Assembly (NCBI RefSeq): GCF_012844345.1
Contig: NZ_CP051625.1
Location: forward strand, 372,001-436,000
Source: Pseudomonas sp. gcc21
Lineage (GTDB): Bacteria; Pseudomonadota; Gammaproteobacteria; Pseudomonadales; Pseudomonadaceae
Reading direction: 5' to 3'
DNA length: 64,000 nt
Position numbers and translations under genes: made by a program. This document shows positions 53,825 to 64,000 of this stretch, piece after piece. The notes beneath the pieces are model-generated. The model made no database searches and had not been told where the DNA came from. It was given only the letters and a program-made list of their open reading frames with translations. How positions within the stretch are numbered: position 1 is the stretch's first letter; every line of letters begins with the position of its first letter.

Positions 53825-56277
53825 GCGGGTTCCTCCACAGTAATCGAGTGGCGGGGCGGTGGTTTAACCGGTTTGCCCAGGCGCGTCAGTCGCAGCGCAT
53901 TGAGAACTACCAGCAACGAACTGGCCGACATGCCGATCGCCGCCCAGGCGGGTGTCACCATTCCCAATGCGGCCAGAGGCAGCACGCCGGCGTTGTATAC
54001 GCTGGCCCAGAACAGATTCTGCAGCATGATCCGGCGGGTTCGACGAGCCCCGTTCAATGCGTGCAGGATAACACTCAGATGCCCGCTCAGCAGGACGGCG
54101 TCAGCGCTGGTCTTGGCCAGATCGGAAGCCTGCCCCATGGCAATCGAGACGTTGGCGCTGGCGAGCACGGGCACATCGTTGACACCATCGCCCAGCATCA
54201 ACACCGACGCGCCCTCGGCCTGCAACCTTTGCACGAAGGCGAGTTTATCGTCAGGGCTGGCATTGCCTATCGCTTCGCTGATCCCCAATTTGCCAGCCAT
54301 GCGCTGGACAACGCCGCTGTGATCCCCAGACAGCAGCACAACGCGCATGCCACGTGCCTGCAAGCCAGCCACCATGTCGACCGCATCAGTGCGCAGGCGG
54401 TCGTTCAGGATAAACCAGGCGATTGGTCCTTCGGCATCGCCCAGCAGCAACCATTGGCCGGCAGCATCAGGCAGAGAAGGGGCTGGATAGGTGCCAAGCT
54501 GAGCGACGAAATCGGGCTTGCCAATACGCAGCTGCCGGCCGTTGCAGGTGCCTTCAAGGCCGAGACCCGGATGATTGCTGACGTGCTCGGCCTGCTCCGT
54601 AGTACGGCCAAAAGCTCGTGCTATCGGGTGTTCGGAGCGGGCTTCAAGCATCCGCGCCAGATGTAGCGCATGGTCTGCATCCTGGCCCGGAAAGGCGTCG
54701 ATCCGTTCCAGTGTCATGCGGCCTTCGGTAAGCGTGCCGGTCTTGTCGAGGATGACCGTATCGACCTTGGTCAGGCCTTCAAGTACGTGGCCACGGGTTA
54801 CCAGCATGCCCAGCTTGTGCAGACTACCTGTGGCGGTAGTGAGCGCGGTGGGGGTAGCCAGCGAGAGCGCGCAGGGACAAGTGGCAACCAACATGGCGAG
54901 AACAATCCAGAATGCTGTTTCACCATTGACCTGCCACCACCAGAGCCCGCCCACCAACACCACTGCAAGCAGAACGGTCAGCAAAAAATATTGTGCGACG
55001 GTATCGGCGATGCGCGCCAGTTTTGGTTTGTCACTCTGGGCGCGCTCAAGCAAGCGCACGATTGCCGAAAGTCGGGTTTCTTCGCCTATGGCGGTTACCC
55101 TGATACGGACGGGTCCTTCCACATTCAACGTCCCGGCTGCCACCGCATCGCCGCAGCGCTTGGTCAGCGGTAAGTACTCGCCGGAGAGGGCCGATTCGTC
55201 GATGCTGCTGACACCTTCGATAATGATGCCATCAGCTGGAATGCTCTCGCCGGGCTTCACTTCCAGCAGATCGCCTTCCTTTACCTCTTCAAGCATGATG
55301 CGGCTGGGCTTGCCGGTGGCATCCACGCGCACCGCGCTCGGTGGTAGAAGGTTGACCAGCCGAGCGGTGCTTTCAACGGTACGCTGTCTGGCACGGCGTT
55401 CGAGGTAGCGGCCGGCGAGCAGGAAGAACGCGAACATGGTCACCGAGTCGAAGTAGACTTCGCCGGTGTTGGTAACCGTTGCCCAGATTCCGGCCAGATA
55501 GGCTCCACCGATAGCGAGCGAGACCGAGACGTCCATGGTCAGGCGGCGATTGCGCAGGTCCCGCCACGCGCCCTGAAAAAACGGAGCACAACTGTAGAAC
55601 ACCACGGGTGTGCTCATCACCAGGCTTATCCACCTGAGCATGACGGCCATGCTCTCGCTGAGGTCCTGATTGAATTCCTCATAGAGCGCCATATTGGCCA
55701 TCATCACCTGCATGAACATCAGGCCCGCCAGACCCAGGCGACGCAGATAGCGTTTGTTCTCTGTGGCGATCTGCTCGCTGGCCTTGTCGGATTCGTAGGG
55801 ATGGGCCGCATAGCCGATACGCTTGAGCTCGGCCAGAATGGCCGATAGCTGAGTCTGCTCCGGCTGCCAGTTAACCGTCAGGCGGTGATTGCCCAGGTTG
55901 ATTGAGGCCTGGCTCACGCCCGGTATCTGCGCCAGCCGCTTCTCGATCAGCCAGCCACAGGCGGCGCAGGTGATGCCTTCGACGAGTAGCTGAATCTGTT
56001 GGGTATCGCCGTCGGTGCGCACATAACGCGTTTGTACGTCGGCACGATCCAGCATTTCCAGCTCGTCCTGCAGCGCTTCTGGAAGTGCTTCAGGATTGAG
56101 AGAATTGTCGGTGCGGTGTCGGTAGTAGGATTCCAGTCCCCCAGCGACAATCGCATCAGCGACTGCCTGGCAGCCCGGACAGCACATGAGGCGCTTCTCG
56201 CCAAGAATATCGCTGCTCCACGATGAGCCGGCAGGTACCGGCTCACCGCAGTGATAACAGGAGAGGGGACGGGTCAT
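53821..56277 (-). CDS. ccoI: copper-translocating P-type ATPase of cbb3 assembly
   Basis: CcoI (FixI) exports copper across the inner membrane for the cbb3 active site. The 818-residue protein has an N-terminal CYHCGEPV/CCPGCQAVADAI region, a heavy-metal domain with GITCAACGWLIEK and eight membrane helices. The ion site is CPCALSLATPTAL, the phosphorylation site DKTGTLTEG, and the hinge GDGVNDVPVLA. The N-terminal Cys pairs are characteristic of FixI-type pumps. Confidence 0.95.
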   Translation of the reverse strand: MTRPLSCYHCGEPVPAGSSWSSDILGEKRLMCCPGCQAVADAIVAGGLESYYRHRTDNSLNPEALPEALQDELEMLDRADVQTRYVRTDGDTQQIQLLVEGITCAACGWLIEKRLAQIPGVSQASINLGNHRLTVNWQPEQTQLSAILAELKRIGYAAHPYESDKASEQIATENKRYLRRLGLAGLMFMQVMMANMALYEEFNQDLSESMAVMLRWISLVMSTPVVFYSCAPFFQGAWRDLRNRRLTMDVSVSLAIGGAYLAGIWATVTNTGEVYFDSVTMFAFFLLAGRYLERRARQRTVESTARLVNLLPPSAVRVDATGKPSRIMLEEVKEGDLLEVKPGESIPADGIIIEGVSSIDESALSGEYLPLTKRCGDAVAAGTLNVEGPVRIRVTAIGEETRLSAIVRLLERAQSDKPKLARIADTVAQYFLLTVLLAVVLVGGLWWWQVNGETAFWIVLAMLVATCPCALSLATPTALTTATGSLHKLGMLVTRGHVLEGLTKVDTVILDKTGTLTEGRMTLERIDAFPGQDADHALHLARMLEARSEHPIARAFGRTTEQAEHVSNHPGLGLEGTCNGRQLRIGKPDFVAQLGTYPAPSLPDAAGQWLLLGDAEGPIAWFILNDRLRTDAVDMVAGLQARGMRVVLLSGDHSGVVQRMAGKLGISEAIGNASPDDKLAFVQRLQAEGASVLMLGDGVNDVPVLASANVSIAMGQASDLAKTSADAVLLSGHLSVILHALNGARRTRRIMLQNLFWASVYNAGVLPLAALGMVTPAWAAIGMSASSLLVVLNALRLTRLGKPVKPPPRHSITVEEPA

Positions 56278-56280
56278 TGC

Positions 56281-56796
56281 CTATCGGGGGGCCAACGTGT
56301 AGGACTGGCCAGCCGCAAGCGTGAGTTCATCGGTGAGGCGCCAACCATCGTCCCCAGCCAGCAGAGGATCGCTCAAGTCGACGTAATGCCGCCCTTCAAG
56401 CGGATTTTCGAGCTGACCAGCGTATTGATTTGCACCTACGCGGCGAAGCGTGACAGTGCGATCGCGCTCTGCGTGGGTGGGCGACATGATGTCGAGTTTC
56501 AGCTCGGACGGCGCCACATCGAGATCACCCTCCAGGACCAGACTGACCTCCCGGGTGAGTTCGTCAATACTGAACTCGGCCGACAGGTTCAGTTCCTCGG
56601 CCAGGCGATCGCGACCCAGATGCATATTGATCGCGCGGCCTTCCTTGTAATAGTTGTCGCGAACCATGCTGTCCTGGTTAAGGATTGACACATAGAGCAG
56701 CCCGAGCCCGAGCACGACCGAAAGACCAAGAATACCAATGATGAACCAGGGCCAGAACTGCTTGTACCAGGGTTGAATATCGTCGTCTTCGTGCAT
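56281..56796 (-). CDS. ccoH: cbb3 assembly protein CcoH
   Basis: CcoH (FixH) binds the oxidase during assembly. The 171-residue protein has a short cytoplasmic start (WYKQFWPWFIIG), one membrane helix, and a periplasmic immunoglobulin-like domain. It lies 3 bp from ccoI and 4 bp from ccoG. Confidence 0.9.
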   Translation of the reverse strand: MHEDDDIQPWYKQFWPWFIIGILGLSVVLGLGLLYVSILNQDSMVRDNYYKEGRAINMHLGRDRLAEELNLSAEFSIDELTREVSLVLEGDLDVAPSELKLDIMSPTHAERDRTVTLRRVGANQYAGQLENPLEGRHYVDLSDPLLAGDDGWRLTDELTLAAGQSYTLAPR

Positions 56797-56800
56797 CGGT

Positions 56801-58213
56801 TTACCTTAAAGTGGGGCCCATGAAGCGGCTTTCTGCTTCAGCGCTGATGTCCGGGTCGTCCAATGCGGTCACCTGGAAAGTCACCGGAATATTTGTACCT
56901 TCCATGGAGGCAGGGTCCAGCTGGACACTGACCGGAAGTTGAAGCATCGAGCTTGGCTCAACAGCCAGGCGGTTTTCCGCCAGTTCGAGTGTCAGGCCCG
57001 GGTGTCCGTCAACAGTCAGGGTGTAGGTTTGTTGCTGCTGGCTCTTGTTGAACAGCTTGATGATATACACGTTCTCGATGTTTCCGCCCCGTGCTTCTCG
57101 AAACAGAACGTTTCGGTCGCGCTCAACATCCAGCGACACCTGAGCCATATTGGCTACGGTAGCAATGAACAGGCCGATCATGATCAGCAGGGCGGCACCG
57201 TAGCCCAGCAGACGCGGCCGCAATACCTTGGTCTTTTCACCGGCAAGATTGTGCTCGGTGGTATAACGGATCAGGCCGCGCGGGTAGTTCATCTTGTCCA
57301 TGACTTCATCGCAGGCGTCGACACAGGCCGCGCAACTGATGCATTCATACTGCAATCCGTCACGGATATCGATGCCGGTCGGGCATACCTGTACGCAGAT
57401 GTTGCAGTCGATACAGTCGCCCAGACCTACAGAGGCCGGTTCTACGCCTTTCTTGCGCGGTCCACGCTGCTCCCCGCGGTTAGGGTCATAGGACACGATG
57501 AGGGTGTCCTTGTCGAACATCACGCTCTGGAAGCGGGCATAGGGGCACATGTGAAAACACACCTGCTCACGCAGCCAGCCGGCATTGATGTAAGTGGCGG
57601 CGGTGAAGAAGAACACCCAGAATGCCGCCCAGCCACCGATCTCCAGGGTAAAGGTATCTACCACCAATTCGCGGATAGGTGTGAAATAACCGACGAAGGT
57701 GATGGCGGTCGCGATAGAAACAGCCAGCCATATGCTGTGCTTGGCTGTCCGGCGGGCAAACTTTTCGGCGCTCATGGGCGCCTTGTCGAGCTTGATGCGC
57801 GCGTTGCGTTCACCCTCGGTGACGCGCTCAGCCCACATGAAAATCCAGGTCCAGACGGTTTGCGGGCAGGTGTAGCCGCACCAGACGCGTCCAGCGAACA
57901 CGGTAATGAAAAACAACCCGAAGGCGCAGATGATCAGCAGAAATGACAGCAGGAAGAAATCCTGCGGCTGGAAAGTCGCGCCAAAGATATGGAACTGTCG
58001 GGCCGGCAGATCGAACAGTACAGCCTGCCGTCCATTCCACTCAATCCAGGCCGTACCGAAATACAGCATGAACAACGCCGCGATACCCGCCTGGCGAACT
58101 TTCTTGAACAGGCCGGTGTAGGAGCGAGCATGGATTTTCGGGCGCTTGGCATACAAGTCGTACGTTTCCACCTTGCCCGAGGTTACATCTTTGACTGGAA
58201 TCTTTTGAGTCAT
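56801..58213 (-). CDS. ccoG: cbb3 assembly iron-sulfur protein CcoG
   Basis: CcoG (RdxA/FixG) is a polyferredoxin with cupric reductase function in cbb3 assembly. ATG 58213 (MTQKIPVKDVTSGKVETYDLYAKR) has AAGG upstream and gives 470 residues; a frame to 58285 lacks a good site. It has about five membrane helices, the FixG motif CGYTCPQTVWTWIFMW, and two [4Fe-4S] clusters (CIDCNICVQVCP and CISCAACVDACDEVM). An Ig-like C-terminus follows. Confidence 0.94.
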   Translation of the reverse strand: MTQKIPVKDVTSGKVETYDLYAKRPKIHARSYTGLFKKVRQAGIAALFMLYFGTAWIEWNGRQAVLFDLPARQFHIFGATFQPQDFFLLSFLLIICAFGLFFITVFAGRVWCGYTCPQTVWTWIFMWAERVTEGERNARIKLDKAPMSAEKFARRTAKHSIWLAVSIATAITFVGYFTPIRELVVDTFTLEIGGWAAFWVFFFTAATYINAGWLREQVCFHMCPYARFQSVMFDKDTLIVSYDPNRGEQRGPRKKGVEPASVGLGDCIDCNICVQVCPTGIDIRDGLQYECISCAACVDACDEVMDKMNYPRGLIRYTTEHNLAGEKTKVLRPRLLGYGAALLIMIGLFIATVANMAQVSLDVERDRNVLFREARGGNIENVYIIKLFNKSQQQQTYTLTVDGHPGLTLELAENRLAVEPSSMLQLPVSVQLDPASMEGTNIPVTFQVTALDDPDISAEAESRFMGPTLR

Positions 58214-58245
58214 CTGAGCCTTGGCCGTCTGGGAGGGGGAGGAAA

Positions 58246-58271
58246 CCCGGCCGGAAGAAGATCCGGCCGGG
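58246..58271 (-). terminator. hairpin between ccoP and ccoG
   Basis: Perfect 10-bp arms CCCGGCCGGA/TCCGGCCGGG with a 6-nt loop, 70 bp after ccoP on the minus strand. It may partly terminate ccoNOQP so that the maturation genes are made in lower amount, or it protects RNA ends. Confidence 0.6.
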
Positions 58272-58340
58272 ATGGCTTTCCGCACGCATAGGATAATGCG
58301 GGGCAGCTCGAGGTACTATGCGACCAGTAGTCGCAACCGC

Positions 58341-59261
58341 TTACCGGCCTTTAGGGCGGCCAGTGTCAGATACTTCACCTTCTTCCTGGGACAGGCTGTA
58401 GACATAAGACGCCAGCATGTGGATCTTGTCTTCACCCAGGTGTGCTTGAGCAGGCATGTTGCCGTTGCGGCCATAGCGCAACGTGTGCTGAACCTGAAGC
58501 AGGCTTGAGCCGTACAGCCAGATATCGTCAGTCAGGTTGGGCGCGCCAAGCATCGGATTGCCTTTGCCTTCCGGACCGTGGCAAGCCACGCAGTTGGTCT
58601 GGAACACTTTCTTACCTGCTTCGAGATCAACATTCTCGGTCTCGAGGCCAGCCAGGCTGCGCACATAGCCAGCGGTGTTACGTACGCCAGCTTCGCCGAT
58701 GACAGCCAGCCACGCAGGCATCGCAGCCTGACGGCCTTCGCGCAGAGTAGTCTTGATCTGATCGACGCTGCCGCCCCAGATCCAGTCATTGTCGCTCAGG
58801 TTCGGGAAGCCGAACGCACCGCGTGCATCGGAGCCGTGGCATACCGAGCAGTTGGTAGCAAACAGACGCTGGCCGATACGCACTGCATCTTCATCGCGTG
58901 CCACTTCTTCAACTGGCATATCAACATAGCGGGCGAAAATCGGCGCGAACTGCGCCTCTGCACGCTCGACTTCGTCCTGGTATTGCTCGACCTGAGTCCA
59001 CCCGAGCACACCTTTCCATTTGCCCATGCCGGGGTAGAGCACCAGATAGACAACGCTGAACACGATAGTGGCGACGAACAGCATGAACCACCAGCGGGGC
59101 AGGGGGTTGTCGTACTCTTCGATACCGTCAAACGAGTGGCCTGTTGTCTGATCGGTATGGTCTGCTTTCTGTCCCTTGCGCGTGGCGAACAGCAGCCAGG
59201 TAATAAGGATAAGAAAGACCGTGGTGAGGGCGATGATGTACCCACTCCAGAAATTACTCAT
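58341..59261 (-). CDS. ccoP: cbb3 oxidase diheme cytochrome subunit CcoP
   Basis: A 306-residue membrane-anchored diheme cytochrome c. Two heme motifs are CSVCH and CVACH, about 85 residues apart, each followed by downstream Met regions. The N-terminal part has two membrane helices. It passes electrons to CcoO/CcoN. ATG 59261 overlaps ccoQ by 4 bp. Confidence 0.96.
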   Translation of the reverse strand: MSNFWSGYIIALTTVFLILITWLLFATRKGQKADHTDQTTGHSFDGIEEYDNPLPRWWFMLFVATIVFSVVYLVLYPGMGKWKGVLGWTQVEQYQDEVERAEAQFAPIFARYVDMPVEEVARDEDAVRIGQRLFATNCSVCHGSDARGAFGFPNLSDNDWIWGGSVDQIKTTLREGRQAAMPAWLAVIGEAGVRNTAGYVRSLAGLETENVDLEAGKKVFQTNCVACHGPEGKGNPMLGAPNLTDDIWLYGSSLLQVQHTLRYGRNGNMPAQAHLGEDKIHMLASYVYSLSQEEGEVSDTGRPKGR

Positions 59262-59449
59262 TTGTCATTGCTCCTGGTGTCATGCTGCTCACGGGCCGTT
59301 TTCTCATCGTTCTCTTCATCGGCGAAGGGCAAGTTAGCCGCTTCGTCGAAGTCCTTTTTCTTGTACGAGCTGTAAGCCCATATCACGATGCCGATGAAGG
59401 CCACCATCGCAAAGATGGTGGCGATGCCGCGGAGAGTGTTGATATCCAT
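59258..59449 (-). CDS. ccoQ: cbb3 oxidase small subunit CcoQ
   Basis: A 63-residue single-helix protein (IATIFAMVAFIGIVIWAY) with a charged tail (SSYKKKDFDEAANLPFADEEND). CcoQ stabilises the oxidase. It lies 7 bp from ccoO and overlaps ccoP. Confidence 0.92.
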   Translation of the reverse strand: MDINTLRGIATIFAMVAFIGIVIWAYSSYKKKDFDEAANLPFADEENDEKTAREQHDTRSNDK

Positions 59450-59456
59450 TGGTTGA

Positions 59457-60065
59457 TTACCTGCGGTCGGACAAGACGGTGCCGAGGTGCTGCAGATAGG
59501 CGATTACAGCGTCGATCTCGGTAACGCCTTGCACTGCTTCGCTCGCGCCAGCTATGTCTTCATCGGTGTATGGCACGCCCAGCGTACGCAGCACTTCCAT
59601 CTTGCGGCCAGTATGCTCGCCGTCCAGAACGTTGTGCTGCAGCCATGGATAGGACGGCATCTTGGACTCCGGGACAACATCACGCGGGTTGATCAGGTGA
59701 GCGCGGTGCCAGTCGTCAGAGTAGCGGCCGCCGACGCGGGCCAGGTCTGGACCGGTACGCTTGGAGCCCCACAGGAAGGGGTGCTCCCAGACGCTCTCGC
59801 CCGCTACAGAATAGTGGCCATAGCGCTCGGTTTCCGAGCGGAACGGGCGGACCATTTGCGAGTGGCAACCTACACAGCCTTCGCGGATATAAATATCCCG
59901 ACCTTCAAGCTCCACCGCGGTGTAAGGACGCAGTCCTTCAACGGGTTCGGTCGTCTCTTTCTGGAAGAACAGGGGTACGATCTGAGTCAGACCGCCGAAG
60001 CTGATCGCAAATACGATCAGCACCACCAGCAGGCCTACGTTCTTTTCTACTATGTCGTGTTTCAT
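59457..60065 (-). CDS. ccoO: cbb3 oxidase monoheme cytochrome subunit CcoO
   Basis: A 202-residue subunit with one N-terminal membrane helix and one heme-binding [12 protein letters not shown], plus the conserved SKMPSYPWL with the axial Met. ATG 60065 follows GAGGAG; the TTG codon one earlier is not preferred. It is 11 bp from ccoN. Confidence 0.96.
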   Translation of the reverse strand: MKHDIVEKNVGLLVVLIVFAISFGGLTQIVPLFFQKETTEPVEGLRPYTAVELEGRDIYIREGCVGCHSQMVRPFRSETERYGHYSVAGESVWEHPFLWGSKRTGPDLARVGGRYSDDWHRAHLINPRDVVPESKMPSYPWLQHNVLDGEHTGRKMEVLRTLGVPYTDEDIAGASEAVQGVTEIDAVIAYLQHLGTVLSDRR

Positions 60066-60076
60066 CAAATTGCTCC

Positions 60077-61504
<1,428 letters not shown>

Positions 61505-61878
61505 GCGAGATTCCACGGATAGCAATGGGTTAAGGGGGGGCGAAGCGGCCGCAAGTATGAGGAAACGCTGAACTCTTTGCAATGACGCAGGTCAACGTTG
61601 GCGGTTGTCTGCGACCTCTCTGCAGGGGTATGAGAAGCGCAACGAGCCCGGACTTTGCCGGATCCTCGAAAGCGGTCTTGCCGGGGTCAAACGAGATCGT
61701 ACAGAATGGGGCCAGCAAGCCAGCCCATAGGGTTCAGGGCTCACTGAACCTCGTCCGTATTAGTTTTTCTAGACGCTCTGGACGGATTAAAGGGTAATCC
61801 CGCACGATCCGCATGTGAACCCCTTGATGGCCGTACGGCTGTGACATCTTGTCGCATCATCGGTAACCCGGAAATCCT
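61505..61878. other. intergenic region between ccoN and the hydrolase gene
   Basis: 374 bp hold the leftward cco promoter and the rightward hydrolase leader. The Anr box (61582-61595) is the only clear element seen. Confidence 0.5.
61582..61595 (-). promoter_or_regulatory. Anr/FNR box upstream of ccoN
   Basis: Minus-strand TTGAC-CTGC-GTCAT matches the FNR/Anr consensus TTGAT-N4-ATCAA in TTGAY and RTCA, with one base off at the end. It lies 78 bp upstream of the ccoN start, and anr is in the same window. Confidence 0.65.
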
Positions 61879-62520
61879 ATGCCCGCTTCCTTTATATACA
61901 ACCAGCCTGAAACGCCACGGTGTTCAGGGACCTTGTTACTGGCCCATGGTGCCGGCGCGCCAATGGACAGCCCATTCATGGATCTATTGGCGCAGGGCGT
62001 CGCTAAGGCGGGATTAAAGGTAGCGCGTTTCGAGTTCCCCTACATGGCGGTTCGTCGAGAAGACGGCCGCAAGCGCCCGCCGAACCCTATGCCGGTACTG
62101 CTTGAAGCATTTCGGGATGCCTACAACACATGCCGGGCCGACAATGATGGTCCGGTGTATGTTGCTGGCAAGTCGATGGGCGGACGTGTGGCCAGCATGC
62201 TGGCTGACGAGCTGAAAGCCGGCGGGTTAGTGTGTTTCGGTTATCCCTTTCACCCGCCAGGCAAGCCGGAGAAGACCCGGGTCGAGCATCTACGCGATAT
62301 CGCGACACCCGCCTTGATTATTCAGGGCTCCCGCGACCCTTTTGGCAAGCCCGACGACGTCAGCGGGTATGCGCTGGGCTCACAGGTCGCGATGCACTGG
62401 TTGGAGACGGGCGACCATGACTTCAAGCCTCTGAAAGCCAGCGGCCAGACCCAGCTGGCGCTGATCAGTCAGGCAGTACAGGCCTGTGTCCGCTTCATCT
62501 CCCACCCTGGCAGCGCTTAA
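61879..62520 (+). CDS. alpha/beta hydrolase, KANL3/Tex30 type
   Basis: A 213-residue cytoplasmic hydrolase with oxyanion [12 protein letters not shown], nucleophile elbow GKSMGGR (Ser around residue 98), [11 protein letters not shown] for the acid, and ETGDHDFKP for the catalytic His. Substrate is unknown. Its stop overlaps that of the convergent chemoreceptor by 3 bp. Confidence 0.85.
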   Translation: MPASFIYNQPETPRCSGTLLLAHGAGAPMDSPFMDLLAQGVAKAGLKVARFEFPYMAVRREDGRKRPPNPMPVLLEAFRDAYNTCRADNDGPVYVAGKSMGGRVASMLADELKAGGLVCFGYPFHPPGKPEKTRVEHLRDIATPALIIQGSRDPFGKPDDVSGYALGSQVAMHWLETGDHDFKPLKASGQTQLALISQAVQACVRFISHPGSA

Positions 62521-64000
62521 ATCCCCAACGCTGCAGGCAGAACGGCTGCTGACATGGTGCCCCAGCGCCGGCCTTTTACCTCAATCGGGACATACAGCAC
62601 GAACACGATGGTGGACGTTCCGGGCAGCAGGAAGGTGCCCATATTCATATAGATGCACGAGCTCAGGAAATGCAGGTCGGCAGCGTTAGTCACGGCGAAG
62701 CGCTTGAAGTTGCTGCGCGCCGCGTCGACTTTCGGGTCACCGGTAGGGGGTTGTGACGACGCGCTGCGGCTGGTCGGCAAATAGCCCTTATCATTAACCG
62801 CCGCCATATAGACGATGCCGTCCTTGCCCCCCTGGTCCCATTCATCCAGCAGCGGCCGGATCTGTTTGATGAAGGCGTCAGCCCAGCTCACGTCATGTTT
62901 GGGAGGGTTGGTGCCAGCAATCGGCGTATAGCGCTGATCAAACAGATCGACGCCTGCGTTGGCCAGATCATTCAGTCGATCTTGCACTATCTCCCTGCGC
63001 TGCATAAGCCGCTGGGTAACTGCTTCCATGTTCCCCTCGCCGAGACGGAAGCCAGCCAGAGAGCGCAGGGTGAAGTGCGTATTGTCACGCAGGGAGTCGG
63101 CCTGGCTGAACGTATCTTCCATGCATTTGCTAATGGTGACGCTGAGCTCGCGAATTTCGCCGCCGTGCTTGAGGGTTTCGGCATTGGTAGCGGTGAGCTC
63201 CTCCAGGGCGCTGCTGACCATCAACAGGTCATCGTTGGCTTGCTGGAAGTCCTCCACCATGGCGTTGAACTGATCGGCAGCGGTGCTGACGGCCAGACCA
63301 GTGGTTTCGGTCTGTTCGAGCATGCCGAGTGTCTGTTGCTCCGCTCCTGACATGGCCTGGGTCATCTGTTCCATCAGATCTGTGATCTGCTCGGCAGCAC
63401 TGCCTACCTTGAACGACAGATTGCGTACCTCATCGGCCACCACGGCGAAGCCGCGGCCCTGTTCGCCGGCGCGGGCCGCTTCGATGGCCGCGTTCAGTGC
63501 CAGCATGTTGGTCTGTGCGGAGAAATCCTGAACCGTATTGAGAATCTCACGAATCCGGGCGGAAGTAGCGGTCAATGCACTGATGTTGCTTTTGAATCCA
63601 TTCATCGATTCGCTGACCCGGTGCATATTCAGCCGGGCATCACCCATCTGCTGTTTCGATTCGCGAGCCAGCTCCAGGTTGCGGGTGTTGACCGCAGTAA
63701 TGTCGGACGCGCGCGAGGAGATATCCTGGAGCGCGACCGTTGTCTGTTCGCTGGCATGAAATATCAGTTCCGATAGCTGTTGTTGAAGACCGGCATCCTT
63801 CGCAGCCTTTTCCGCCAGCAGCCGGCTGTTCGCTGATGCCAGGGCGGTTCGCAGGCTATTGGTTTGCAGATCGAGCATCACCGTACGTAACCGCTCGTTC
63901 AGTTCATTGAACAGGTGGGCGGCTTCGTTCTGCTGCGCTCCGCTCGCTGCCAGCTCACGTAGATCGATTTGTTTGCTATTGGTTGCGGCCAGGCGTTCGA
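62517..64000 (-). CDS. methyl-accepting chemotaxis protein, 5' part cut by window edge
   Basis: The 494 visible codons have no start; the frame is open to the edge. It has a helical region (about 1-75) and a signalling domain with the hairpin tip [21 protein letters not shown] segment [18 protein letters not shown] near residue 155. Methylation-type helices lie on both sides. Unusually, a roughly 170-residue globular domain follows at the C-terminus (about 320-494), with [12 protein letters not shown] and SNFKRFA, resembling a Cache-like sensor, and no C-terminal CheR pentapeptide. No membrane helix is visible in the part seen. Confidence 0.88.
   Translation of the reverse strand, partial: ERLAATNSKQIDLRELAASGAQQNEAAHLFNELNERLRTVMLDLQTNSLRTALASANSRLLAEKAAKDAGLQQQLSELIFHASEQTTVALQDISSRASDITAVNTRNLELARESKQQMGDARLNMHRVSESMNGFKSNISALTATSARIREILNTVQDFSAQTNMLALNAAIEAARAGEQGRGFAVVADEVRNLSFKVGSAAEQITDLMEQMTQAMSGAEQQTLGMLEQTETTGLAVSTAADQFNAMVEDFQQANDDLLMVSSALEELTATNAETLKHGGEIRELSVTISKCMEDTFSQADSLRDNTHFTLRSLAGFRLGEGNMEAVTQRLMQRREIVQDRLNDLANAGVDLFDQRYTPIAGTNPPKHDVSWADAFIKQIRPLLDEWDQGGKDGIVYMAAVNDKGYLPTSRSASSQPPTGDPKVDAARSNFKRFAVTNAADLHFLSSCIYMNMGTFLLPGTSTIVFVLYVPIEVKGRRWGTMSAAVLPAALGI

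Noticed and set aside
56939..57946. A 335-codon open frame opposite ccoG
   Set aside because: Overlaps ccoG with its iron-sulfur motifs; no domain in the opposite frame.

Overview
The window is a chromosomal segment of a gammaproteobacterium of the Pseudomonas group. The core gene order matches what is known for Pseudomonas: gyrA-serC-pheA-hisC-tyrA/aroA fusion-cmk-rpsA-ihfB, preceded by yciK-mupP-ubiG-mtaD and mtnA. An argF / orphan ABC ATPase / grxD / bfd-bfr neighbourhood and a ccoNOQP-ccoGHIS-anr-apt block also fit. The marine Halopseudomonas (P. pertucinogena) lineage is a plausible home, but that is inference from memory. No prophage, integrase, transposase gene or CRISPR array was seen.

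Layout. 1-2.0 kb: envelope-stress-like two-component locus (coiled-coil membrane protein, OmpR regulator, Spy-like periplasmic protein, start of a sensor kinase) and a YciI protein. 2.1-7.7 kb: RNase AM, yciO, trpS, scpA-scpB, rluB. 7.7-13.4 kb: diguanylate cyclase, yciK-mupP-ubiG-mtaD (leftward) and divergent mtnA. 13.6-24.9 kb: gyrA, then serine, phenylalanine, histidine and tyrosine/chorismate genes, cmk, rpsA and ihfB in one direction with very tight junctions. 25-31 kb: lapA-lapB-pyrF, bacterioferritin and its Fur-type ferredoxin, a lipoprotein, an MFS_2 transporter and a CigR-like secreted protein. 31.9-32.6 kb: a gene-free cluster of three structured palindromic elements. 32.6-40.7 kb: slyD, a serine hydrolase, ABC ATPase-argF, grxD, moeA-moaB and mobA, tRNA-Pro(CGG) and two small unknown genes. 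40.9-46.7 kb: glpK, a MITE-like element, ybaK, glpD, a CurA-type reductase and an unknown gene. 46.8-52 kb: hybrid sensor kinase with a convergent LuxR-type regulator, MFS exporter, NaChBac-type sodium channel and apt. 52-61.5 kb: anr and the complete cbb3 oxidase structural and maturation genes. 61.9-64 kb: alpha/beta hydrolase and a chemoreceptor cut by the window edge.

How it works together. The largest unit is respiratory: Anr, the oxygen-sensing FNR-type regulator encoded here, has a near-consensus site upstream of ccoN. CcoG/H/I/S assemble and supply copper to the CcoNOQP oxidase. The gyrA-ihfB stretch couples topology, amino-acid biosynthesis, nucleotide supply and translation. The mtaD/mtnA pair fits 5'-methylthioadenosine salvage. 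Bfd and Bfr form an iron store and release pair under an apparent Fur box.

The most unusual signal is non-coding. Three palindromic elements at 32.08-32.58 kb and one terminal-inverted-repeat element at 42.42-42.78 kb differ in sequence. All present hairpins with GGA in the loop, several matching the CsrA/RsmA recognition core ACAnGGAnGU. They may be mobile repeats that expose RsmA-binding sites when transcribed.
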